Source: DATDUP01 sp035290345
Lineage (GTDB): Bacteria > Patescibacteriota > Patescibacteriia > Magasanikbacterales > UBA922
Length of the DNA: 17,554 bases
NCBI GenBank assembly: GCA_035290345.1
Contig: DATDUP010000015.1
Location: 1 to 17,554, forward strand
Reading direction: 5' to 3'
A program made the translations under genes and the position numbers. The notes beneath the pieces are model-generated. The model made no database searches. It was not told the origin of the DNA and saw only the letters and a program-made list of their open reading frames with translations. Below, in pieces: positions 8,584-14,311 of the stretch; the first letter of the stretch is position 1, and the number at the start of each line of letters is the position of its first letter.

Positions 8584-9837
8584 TTATTTAATCTCTCCCG
8601 GCACTGTTCCAGTTACATTGACCACAGTCGAACTATTCATTAAAATCGTAGAACTAGTCGTTGAGGTCACATTCTGTCCAGCAGCCTGTTCCGCCGCTTC
8701 TACTATTTTTACTGCCTCTTCCACTACCTTTTGAGCTTCTATCACTGAACGGGTAGCCTCCACACTTACTTGAGTCGCTTCCTTTACTTTTTGCACGGCT
8801 TCACCCAAACGATTTGTATCCACTAATTCTTTTGCCTCATTCAAGACCACGACCGCATCCTGATTGGATTGACTGACTTTTTGGACTGTGATACTGGCCT
8901 CATTTATTAAAGTTGTCGTGGCCGTTGCTTGTCCAGCCTCATTGACCGTCCCTCCAGTCAATCCGGACATGGATGATGTGACAGCGGTATTTTGAACAGT
9001 TTGTTTTAAATCTTGTACCCGACCGGTAACAGCAGTAGTGTCAGAGATAATTTGATCAATCTGCTCCTGAAGCAAATTCTTTACTTCTTCAGCCGGGACA
9101 TCTGTCTTTCCAGATTCCTGACCAGTAATCACTGCTTCAACAGCGGTCAAAGTTGCTTCTTTTACTTTTTGCTTAGCTACAGCCACGTCCGCTTCAGTGC
9201 CTCCGACTCTATCTTCCACTTCTTTTAAAGTGTTTTCTATTTCCTTAGCTTTTTCATTCACATCTTTAGTCACCTGGACCATGGCACTCGGATCTTCTTC
9301 CCCCGCTTGCTTTATTTTCTGATTGGCTGTATCTATTGATGCTTCCATTTTCTTCACGGCTACAGCTGCCTTTTTCGGCGCATCTGTTTCATTCTTTTCC
9401 ACCACCATCTTTACCTCCGTCGCCCGTCGACTAGCAAATTCTAAGGCTAATTGTGCTTCCTCTTTATTCCCATTGGTTACGGAAAAAACAATCTCCTGGG
9501 TCTTTTCGGTTGCCATTTTCACTCCATAACAAATTTCCCCGGGAAGACAATTCTGGGTAGCGCCCACACTGGCGATCCAACCGCTGGCCGTGACCATAAT
9601 CACCAACACAAAAACTGCCACTGGTCTAACCACAGAATAAGCCATTCGGCCAGGGGCCAAAATATTGATCGCCTGCCAAAGAACAGCAAAATTCACCGGA
9701 CTGGTTTGCCGGGAAACGGTATTACTGATTTGGCTCATTAATTGGCCGCGGTTTTCTGTAACCCAAGACTGGTCCGGATTAATCTGGCCTTTGTAATTTT
9801 TGATTCGCCGTAATTTGTCCTTAGTGGCGCGACTCAT
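8584..9837 (-). CDS. DUF5667-type single-pass membrane protein, putative sigma-factor partner (anti-sigma-like)
   Basis: This gene codes for 417 residues. A basic cytoplasmic part (1-70) contains L-R-R-I-K-N-Y-K followed by I-N-P-D-Q-S-W and an R-G-Q-L-M-S-Q-I helix. A membrane segment spans about 71-92. Then comes the C-L-P-G-E-I-C-Y-G-V-K-M-A-T-E-K segment (97-112), which matches the start of DUF5667, where leucine-proline-Gly then Tyr-x-x-K marks the fold. From about 125 to 385 it is almost all charged helix with A/V heptads, likely a long extracellular coiled coil. A Ser/Thr-rich tail (390-417) follows. It starts one base after the sigma gene's stop, so they are translationally linked, which is the usual arrangement for a sigma factor and a membrane regulator. 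No zinc-binding HxxxCxxC anti-sigma motif is present, so regulation of the sigma factor is inferred from context. It may instead be a structural envelope protein expressed with the S-layer. Confidence 0.75.
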   Translation of the reverse strand: MSRATKDKLRRIKNYKGQINPDQSWVTENRGQLMSQISNTVSRQTSPVNFAVLWQAINILAPGRMAYSVVRPVAVFVLVIMVTASGWIASVGATQNCLPGEICYGVKMATEKTQEIVFSVTNGNKEEAQLALEFASRRATEVKMVVEKNETDAPKKAAVAVKKMEASIDTANQKIKQAGEEDPSAMVQVTKDVNEKAKEIENTLKEVEDRVGGTEADVAVAKQKVKEATLTAVEAVITGQESGKTDVPAEEVKNLLQEQIDQIISDTTAVTGRVQDLKQTVQNTAVTSSMSGLTGGTVNEAGQATATTTLINEASITVQKVSQSNQDAVVVLNEAKELVDTNRLGEAVQKVKEATQVSVEATRSVIEAQKVVEEAVKIVEAAEQAAGQNVTSTTSSTILMNSSTVVNVTGTVPGEIK

Positions 9838-9838
9838 A

Positions 9839-10378
9839 TTATTTCATGATTTCTTTTAATTTGCGGATCGCCCGAAACAGAATTACCCGCACGTTTGTCT
9901 TTGATTTGTTAATGATTTCGGCTATTTCACTTATCTCTAAATCTTCAACATAGCGGAGCATCAACACTTCTTGATATTCTTGTTTCAATCTTTTTAAATG
10001 AGCCAATACTTTTTCCATTTCCTGATCAATCTCGAAATTGGCATATCTGATGTCAATTTCTCCCAAAGCTTCAGCCGTCTCTAATGCTTGTTCTTTATTT
10101 TTTACTTTAGAACGATAATAGTCCACCACGGCATTGCGCGCTATCCGATACACCAGGCCGGAAAAACTATGCACTTCTCGACTGGGATTTTCTAAAAGGT
10201 ATGTCCATGCTTTAAGGAAAATATCACTGGTTATATCTTCCGTCTCTTCTTTATTCTGAATTTTAAAGAAAACAAACCGGTAAATTTTCTCAACATAAAG
10301 ATCATATAACCGGCCAAAAGCTTCTTGGTCTTTTCTTACCTTGACGTCAAATAAAAGCTTCTTTTCAACTATCTTCAT
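9839..10378 (-). CDS. ECF-type sigma-70 family RNA polymerase sigma factor
   Basis: This gene codes for 179 residues, the usual size of an ECF sigma factor. Region 2 covers about 17-90, with D-x-E-A-F-G-x-L-Y-D-L-Y at 17-28, the core-binding E-D-I-T-S-D-I-F-L-K-A-W helix (47-58), and the promoter-melting/-10 helix ending R-I-A-R-N-A-V-V-D-Y-Y-R (78-89). After a short linker, region 4 (about 120-178) shows L-R-Y-V-E-D-L-E-I-S-E-I-A-E-I-I-N-K-S then the recognition helix T-N-V-R-V-I-L-F-R-A-I-R-K-L. Regions 1 and 3 are absent. It is followed after one base by the DUF5667 membrane protein and then by the S-layer gene, suggesting it controls envelope genes. A TGTAAC-N16-CGTC element just upstream (10386-10411) resembles an ECF promoter and hints at autoregulation. 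The only plausible start is the ATG at 10378. Confidence 0.93.
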   Translation of the reverse strand: MKIVEKKLLFDVKVRKDQEAFGRLYDLYVEKIYRFVFFKIQNKEETEDITSDIFLKAWTYLLENPSREVHSFSGLVYRIARNAVVDYYRSKVKNKEQALETAEALGEIDIRYANFEIDQEMEKVLAHLKRLKQEYQEVLMLRYVEDLEISEIAEIINKSKTNVRVILFRAIRKLKEIMK

Positions 10379-10385
10379 AATAGAA

Positions 10386-10411
10386 GACGGAAAAACTAGT
10401 TAAATGTTACA
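10386..10411 (-). promoter_or_regulatory. Candidate ECF-type promoter of the sigma factor gene
   Basis: The minus strand reads TGTAAC (10411-10406), a 16-base spacer, then CGTC (10389-10386). This has the form of ECF promoters such as those of Bacillus SigW and SigX (TGAAAC/TGTAAC, N16-17, CGTA/CGAC). Only seven bases separate it from the ATG, so transcription would begin at or next to the start codon and give an almost leaderless message. No ordinary TTGACA/TATAAT pair stands out nearby. The match is inferred by eye. Confidence 0.4.
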
Positions 10412-10438
10412 CTTTTGTTCACTTCCTTTACCTGCCTA

Positions 10439-10489
10439 ATTAATAAGATAATAACAAAAACCCTATTTCTTTAGGTGTTTCTTATTAAT
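10439..10489. repeat. AT-rich inverted repeat upstream of the sigma gene
   Basis: The arms ATTAATAAG (10439-10447) and CTTATTAAT (10481-10489) are perfect 9-bp complements. On the minus strand the enclosed segment can form a second, weaker hairpin (AAC-A-CCTA with TAGGGTT) followed by a run of T. It could be an operator or a weak terminator-like leader element. Function is unknown. Confidence 0.35.
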
Positions 10490-10613
10490 AATTGGCTTAA
10501 ATCATGCCCAAGATTATATCAGATAAACCAAAATAAGGCAAAACATTCAATATCTCACAGCTAGACATGATCCAGAATAATAACCCAAAAAAATAAAAAT
10601 AATTAAAGATAAA
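10490..10613. other. AT-rich spacer without recognisable content
   Basis: This is the part of the 395-base divergent region between the sigma and HTH genes that lies outside the repeats and operators. It has short A/T runs and scattered stops in all frames. I see no gene, RNA or clear promoter in it. Confidence 0.5.
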
Positions 10614-10635
10614 TTGTATACACTAGTCTATACAA
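10614..10635. promoter_or_regulatory. Operator copy 1 (TTGTATA-N8-TATACAA)
   Basis: The 22-base near-perfect palindrome has arms TTGTATA and TATACAA around CACTAGTC, and the inner ACTAGT is itself palindromic. The same 22 bases recur exactly at 10680-10701. It is most likely bound by a dimeric regulator, with the adjacent HTH protein the obvious candidate. Confidence 0.7.
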
Positions 10636-10679
10636 ATTTAAATAGTAATATAGATTATCTAATATTTAAGCCATATTTT

Positions 10680-10701
10680 TTGTATACACTAGTCTATACA
10701 A
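10680..10701. promoter_or_regulatory. Operator copy 2 (TTGTATA-N8-TATACAA)
   Basis: An exact copy of the 22-base palindrome at 10614-10635, 66 bases further on. It ends 19 bases before the -35 hexamer of the HTH gene promoter, close enough to influence RNA polymerase. An 11-base palindrome (TAGAT-T-ATCTA, 10651-10661) lies between copies 1 and 2. Confidence 0.7.
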
Positions 10702-10720
10702 ATGTTATTAACTCGCTTTA

Positions 10721-10749
10721 TTGACTTTTTTTTTCTCTTATGCTAGGAT
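10721..10749 (+). promoter_or_regulatory. Promoter of the HTH regulator gene
   Basis: TTGACT (10721-10726), a 17-base spacer and TAGGAT (10744-10749) preceded by TGC, an extended -10, make a good housekeeping-type promoter. Transcription would start near 10756, inside the third operator and about 18 bases before the ATG. No Shine-Dalgarno is seen in that short leader. Confidence 0.72.
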
Positions 10750-10771
10750 TTGTATATACAAATGTAGACAA
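10750..10771. promoter_or_regulatory. Operator copy 3, degenerate, over the transcription start
   Basis: TTGTATA (10750-10756), eight bases, then TAGACAA (10765-10771) keeps the 7-8-7 layout of copies 1 and 2 with one change in the right arm. Overlapping it, ATTTGTATATACAAAT (10748-10763) is a perfect 16-base palindrome. It covers the expected transcription start and ends two bases before the ATG, so a bound protein should block expression. Confidence 0.6.
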
Positions 10772-10773
10772 AT

Positions 10774-11091
10774 ATGGATCAAGAAGCTGACAAGAAGGAT
10801 AAAAAAGGTCTAATCCGCGTATCTATTTCTGAAGCGGCCAGACTTTTTGGAGTTAATCCTCAGACGATTCGTCGGGCCATCCAAAACCAAGAAATTACCT
10901 ACGTAGTCGTGGCCGGAAGATATAAAATCAACTTTGAGAGTTTAATCCGTTGGTCTCAACAAAAAACCACTGTTCGCAACAAATCTAACCAGGATGGTAT
11001 CGGCCAATATGTTAACCAGTGGCGGATAAAAAACACTCTCTACTCCCCTAGCACCAAATTAATAACCCCCTCAGACAAGACCTCTAAATAA
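10774..11091 (+). CDS. Small helix-turn-helix DNA-binding protein (HTH_17/excisionase-like)
   Basis: This gene codes for 105 residues. Residues 14-62 form a MerR/excisionase-type HTH: V-S-I-S-E-A-A-R-L-F-G-V is helix 1, N-P-Q-T-I-R-R-A-I is the recognition helix, and I-T-Y-V-V-V-A-G-R-Y-K-I is the wing, followed by F-E-S-L-I-R-W. The N-terminus is highly charged and the last 40 residues are polar and probably flexible. Such domains occur in phage excisionases and in small autoregulators. No integrase or other phage gene is near, and three palindromic operators sit at its promoter, so a self-regulating transcription factor is the better reading. The divergent sigma operon starts about 235 bases from the nearest operator and could be a second target. 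The ATG at 10774 is the only Met in the frame. The terminator stem overlaps the stop codon. Confidence 0.85.
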   Translation: MDQEADKKDKKGLIRVSISEAARLFGVNPQTIRRAIQNQEITYVVVAGRYKINFESLIRWSQQKTTVRNKSNQDGIGQYVNQWRIKNTLYSPSTKLITPSDKTSK

Positions 11092-11100
11092 GAGGTTTTT
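11080..11100 (+). terminator. Terminator of the HTH regulator gene
   Basis: ACCTCT, loop AAATA, AGAGGT is a 6-bp stem followed by TTTTT-C-TTTTC. The stem includes the last sense codons and the TAA of the HTH gene, so the transcript ends directly after the coding region. The next promoter begins inside the following T-rich stretch. Confidence 0.8.
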
Positions 11101-11115
11101 TCTTTTCTCTGGTCC

Positions 11116-11124
11116 TGCTATAAT
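11116..11124 (+). promoter_or_regulatory. Extended -10 promoter giving a probable leaderless mRNA
   Basis: TGC followed by the perfect -10 hexamer TATAAT (11119-11124) lies nine bases before the ATG at 11134. Transcription should start at about 11131, leaving 0-3 bases of leader and no room for a ribosome binding site. The position expected for a -35 is just poly-T from the preceding terminator. Confidence 0.7.
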
Positions 11125-11133
11125 ATAGGGTAT

Positions 11134-12987
11134 ATGGATTTTTTTCATCAACATTTCAACCGTCATCATTTATTACATGCGCCTCACTTGTGGTTTCTCG
11201 CTTTATTGAGTTCCCCAATTCACTACGCGGAATTGCATTATCAAAAATACTATCACCTCCGCTTCCAACATGCGCGTAAACTCTTCATCTTTGATCTTAC
11301 CTTGTTGGGTTCAATAATTGGAATCTCTTTGTTCGCTCTGGCCTGGTTCTTTTTTGATCCAACTGTAATTGACCAAATTAATCTTTCTATTAAACCGTCA
11401 AATAACCGCTTAGCTAGTGGAGACCATGTCACTTATACCATCTCTTATCACAACAACAGTAATACGGTTTTAGAAAACCCAGTCCTTCACCTTTCTCTTC
11501 CGTCTGGGATGATAGTTGATAATGCTGTCCCGACCCAATCCTTTGATCCGAATACTTTCCGTTTCACTCTCCCCTCGCTGGCTCCCCAACGTGGCGGTGA
11601 AGCTTCTGTGTCTGGCTGGCTTTTCGGCACCCCCCACCAAGAAGAGCACATTAGCGTCTGGCTTACTTATAATCAAGAGGATCGGCTATTTTCGGAAACC
11701 AAACTAGTCACCATTCTCCAGTACCAACGTGATTCTAAATTGAAAATGGAACTCAACCCCTTACCGGCTAGTCTGTTATCTTCTGGCTCCATTCCACTAA
11801 TCATCACCTTACAAAACACCAGCGAACAAACACTCCACCATATCCGTCTTCCTCTAGAACCCGGACCCCACCTTACTCTTTCCACAACTAAAACTACTAT
11901 CGGGGACATTAACCAAAAAGTTTGGGAAATACCCACCATTGCTCCCGCCCAAGAGGTTCGCTGGGAAGGCCAGTTGTTAACCAGTATCCCAGATTCTTTT
12001 TCCGAAATCTTTTTTACTCTTACTCCAACTTTACGAATCAACGGCCAAGACATGCCCCAAAACACTTGGTCCAAACAAATGAGTGTCTTACACCCCCAAC
12101 TGGCTATTGATAACCATTGGTCCGGTGATATCACCAGTGCCAACCCTAATGAAACAATTACTTTGGAACTGACCATTCGTAATTCAGGCAATATCAATCT
12201 AAAAAATCTTCAGGTAATCATCCCTATACCACCAGGCAACTTAATAAATACTGACAGATTCGTTTCCCTTAACTCCGGAACCTACAAAAATCAAACTCTC
12301 ATTATTGACTCCCAATACCGAGCCCAACTTCTTCAACTCAAAGCCGGAGAAACCTTACCCCTTTCTCTTTCTATCCCTATTACAACTCACCCTGGCCAAC
12401 AAGAAAACCCAACCCTAAATCTTCAACCACAAATTCGTGCTCAAGTATCTGATCTGCCTGACACCAACTTTAATCTAAACAGTGAGACACCAGAATTAAA
12501 AATCAGCAGCTATCTGGACGTTACCAGTGCGCTCCGCTATTTCACTGTTGACGGCGATCAACTGGGACGTGGCCCACTTCCTCCCCAAGTTGATAAAACA
12601 ACCAAATACTGGGCAATCATCAGTCTGAAAAATGGACCAAATAAAATCTCTGACCTAGTTTTCTTTGCCCATTTACCAGAAAACGTTCTTTGGACCGGAA
12701 AATCTAGCGTTTCCTTGGGTCAAGATATTAAATATGATAATAACCAACATTCTATTTCCTGGCAACATTCCTCTCTACCCGCTTGGGAAGAAATCGGTAT
12801 TTATTTTGAACTTGCCCTTACCCCGACTTCGGAGCAACTTGGGACTACACCTATAGTCTTGTCTAGCCCCAATTTCCAGGCTACTGATACCTTTACTAAT
12901 CGCCAGATAACTAAGAATTTGCCTAATTTAGACACTTCCCTCCCTCTAGACTTAATCGGCCAGGAAAAGGGCGGAAAAGTAGAATAA
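11134..12987 (+). CDS. Membrane-anchored surface protein with DUF11-like Ig repeats
   Basis: This gene codes for 617 residues. The first 50 are cytoplasmic and notably rich in His, Tyr and Phe (F-H-Q-H-F-N-R-H-H; H-Y-Q-K-Y-Y-H-L-R-F-Q-H-A-R-K-L). One membrane helix (about 53-74) is followed by D-P-T-V. Everything after that is beta-rich and extracellular, in about four Ig-like units of 110-130 residues: S-G-D-H-V-T-Y-T-I-S-Y-H-N-N-S (95-109) with L-P-S-G-M, then near 215, 340 and 480. The N-x-S/G loop followed by L-x-x-x-x-L-P-x-G is characteristic of DUF11/conserved-repeat surface proteins. Cytoplasm-membrane-Ig chains of this kind recur in Patescibacteria, and the role is probably envelope structure or adhesion. 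No sortase signal or Cys is seen. It has its own leaderless-type promoter and a strong terminator. Specific function unknown. Confidence 0.8.
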   Translation: MDFFHQHFNRHHLLHAPHLWFLALLSSPIHYAELHYQKYYHLRFQHARKLFIFDLTLLGSIIGISLFALAWFFFDPTVIDQINLSIKPSNNRLASGDHVTYTISYHNNSNTVLENPVLHLSLPSGMIVDNAVPTQSFDPNTFRFTLPSLAPQRGGEASVSGWLFGTPHQEEHISVWLTYNQEDRLFSETKLVTILQYQRDSKLKMELNPLPASLLSSGSIPLIITLQNTSEQTLHHIRLPLEPGPHLTLSTTKTTIGDINQKVWEIPTIAPAQEVRWEGQLLTSIPDSFSEIFFTLTPTLRINGQDMPQNTWSKQMSVLHPQLAIDNHWSGDITSANPNETITLELTIRNSGNINLKNLQVIIPIPPGNLINTDRFVSLNSGTYKNQTLIIDSQYRAQLLQLKAGETLPLSLSIPITTHPGQQENPTLNLQPQIRAQVSDLPDTNFNLNSETPELKISSYLDVTSALRYFTVDGDQLGRGPLPPQVDKTTKYWAIISLKNGPNKISDLVFFAHLPENVLWTGKSSVSLGQDIKYDNNQHSISWQHSSLPAWEEIGIYFELALTPTSEQLGTTPIVLSSPNFQATDTFTNRQITKNLPNLDTSLPLDLIGQEKGGKVE

Positions 12988-13000
12988 GCTAGATAAGAGA

Positions 13001-13028
13001 AAAAAGCCCATATTTATGGGCTTTTTTT
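13001..13028 (+). terminator. Terminator of the DUF11-like protein gene
   Basis: GCCCAT, loop ATTT, ATGGGC, flanked by AAAAA on the left and TTTTTTT on the right, forms an 11-bp stem ending in a U-tract. It begins 14 bases after the stop codon. The A-tract on the left would also allow weaker function on the other strand, but no gene reads that way here. Confidence 0.9.
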
Positions 13029-13053
13029 GATTTTGATCCTAGCCGTCCCCCTC

Positions 13054-13082
13054 TTGACAAACCTCTGAAATTATGGTATACT
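13054..13082 (+). promoter_or_regulatory. Consensus promoter of the 13132 glycosyltransferase
   Basis: A perfect TTGACA (13054-13059), exactly 17 bases, then TATACT (13077-13082) preceded by TGG (extended -10). This is the best housekeeping promoter in the window. The predicted start near 13089 leaves a leader of about 42 bases, with AGGA 15 bases before the ATG as a weak ribosome binding site. Confidence 0.88.
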
Positions 13083-13131
13083 TTCCTGTTTTCTAAGGTA
13101 GAATAATTAACCAGGATTTGGCTAAAATAAT

Positions 13132-14271
13132 ATGAAAATCGCCATGATCGGACAAAAGGGTATGCCCGCCACCCATGGTGGTGTGGAACGACATGTGCAC
13201 GAGCTCTCCTTGCGCCTGGTTAAGCTTGGTCAACAAGTGACAGTATACAGCCGGCCTTGGTACACCCAAATGACTGATGGTCAAATTGAAGGGGTGGAAA
13301 TCAAACACCTTCCTTCTATCAACACCAAACACCTGGATACCATTACCCATTCTTTTTTAGCGACCCTAGATGCCATTACCAAGGGCTTTGATATCATCCA
13401 CTACCAAGGTGTTGGCCCTTCTCTGGTTTCTTTTCTGCCTCGCTTGTTAGCGCCGCACATCCGAGTCATTACCACTTTCCACTCCATGGATCGTAAACAT
13501 GAAAAATGGAACTGGTTTGCCCGCCTTATCCTTAAAATCGCAGAATGGACTGCCTGCCACTTTTCGCACGAGACCATCGCGGTTTCTCGCACGATTGAAC
13601 AATACTGCCGTGATGTTTATGATCGCCAGGCAGTTTACATCCCCAATGGTGTGCCTTTGTATGAAAAAAAAGAAGACACCACCGCCCTCGCGCCTTGGGG
13701 TTTAGAAAAAGATAAATATCTACTCACTGTCTCCCGACTCATCCCGGTCAAGGGCATCCAATACTTGATAAAAGCTTTTCGCCAATTACCAACAGACTTA
13801 CGTCAAAAATATAAACTCGTTATTGTTGGCGATGGCTACCACACTGATGAATACGTACGAAAATTGAAGCAATTAGCGTCAGGCGAGTCCCAGATTGTCT
13901 TTACTGGTTGGCAAGCCGGTGAAACCTTGGCTGCTTTATATTCCCAAGCTCACCTCCTGATTCATCCTTCAGACATTGAAGGTCTGCCCATCACGGTCCT
14001 AGAAGCCATGAGCTATGAATTACCCGTTCTACTGTCAGACATCCCCGAACATCGGGAGCTGGAAAACCAAAGCCAGTACTTGTTCACCCATGGTCAAGTT
14101 GATGTTTTGACCAAAAAACTGGAAAAAATCTTGCGCCTCGATGATGCGATTCTCAAAGAACATGGTGCCTACAACCGAGCAAAAATTGAGAACCACTATT
14201 CTTGGTCAGATATTGTTCAAGAAATGAACAAAATCTATCAAGCTCCGATCTTAGCCCCACGAGCTATATAA
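13132..14271 (+). CDS. GT4-family glycosyltransferase (GT-B fold)
   Basis: This gene codes for 379 residues, normal for GT4 enzymes. The N-terminal Rossmann half opens M-K-I-A-M-I-G-Q-K-G-M-P-A-T-H-G-G-V-E-R (1-20), where the Gly-rich loop binds the acceptor/donor interface; this variant is typical of rhamnosyl- or related hexosyl-transferases. The C-terminal half has V-S-R-L-I-P-V-K-G (200-208) and the nucleotide-sugar E-x7-E motif, with E283 and E291 within D-I-E-G-L-P-I-T-V-L-E-A-M. Both halves and all key residues are intact. No membrane segment is present, so it acts at the cytoplasmic face, adding a sugar to a surface polysaccharide or glycan precursor. It has its own consensus promoter and shares a bidirectional terminator with the convergent polysaccharide operon. 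Donor and acceptor sugars cannot be deduced. Confidence 0.92.
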   Translation: MKIAMIGQKGMPATHGGVERHVHELSLRLVKLGQQVTVYSRPWYTQMTDGQIEGVEIKHLPSINTKHLDTITHSFLATLDAITKGFDIIHYQGVGPSLVSFLPRLLAPHIRVITTFHSMDRKHEKWNWFARLILKIAEWTACHFSHETIAVSRTIEQYCRDVYDRQAVYIPNGVPLYEKKEDTTALAPWGLEKDKYLLTVSRLIPVKGIQYLIKAFRQLPTDLRQKYKLVIVGDGYHTDEYVRKLKQLASGESQIVFTGWQAGETLAALYSQAHLLIHPSDIEGLPITVLEAMSYELPVLLSDIPEHRELENQSQYLFTHGQVDVLTKKLEKILRLDDAILKEHGAYNRAKIENHYSWSDIVQEMNKIYQAPILAPRAI

Positions 14272-14302
14272 AAACACCCGGTTGAGCCGGGTGTTTTTAT
14301 AT
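14266..14302. terminator. Bidirectional terminator between convergent genes
   Basis: A perfect stem of up to 16 bp (arms 14266-14281 and 14287-14302, G-C core CACCCGG/CCGGGTG, loop TTGAG) is flanked by A-runs on the left and T-runs on the right. It therefore ends transcripts from both the plus-strand glycosyltransferase (whose stop codon lies in the stem) and the minus-strand hydrolase operon. Confidence 0.93.
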
Positions 14303-14311
14303 TTAATCAAG

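Noticed and set aside
8612..8617. Second ECF-like -35 (TGTAAC on the minus strand) before the S-layer gene.
   Set aside because: No CGTC or similar -10 follows at 16-17 bases, and it lies inside the DUF5667 coding region.
10774..11091. Phage or plasmid excisionase with an attachment site.
   Set aside because: The HTH domain is of that broad type, but there is no integrase, no other phage gene and no direct-repeat att pair. The repeats at its promoter look like operators.
11673..12197. Long minus-strand open frame of 174 codons, and similar frames at 1859-2287 and 7895-8230 on the plus strand.
   Set aside because: They lie antisense to clearly real genes, have no domain-like sequence, no promoter and low-complexity composition, so they are shadows.
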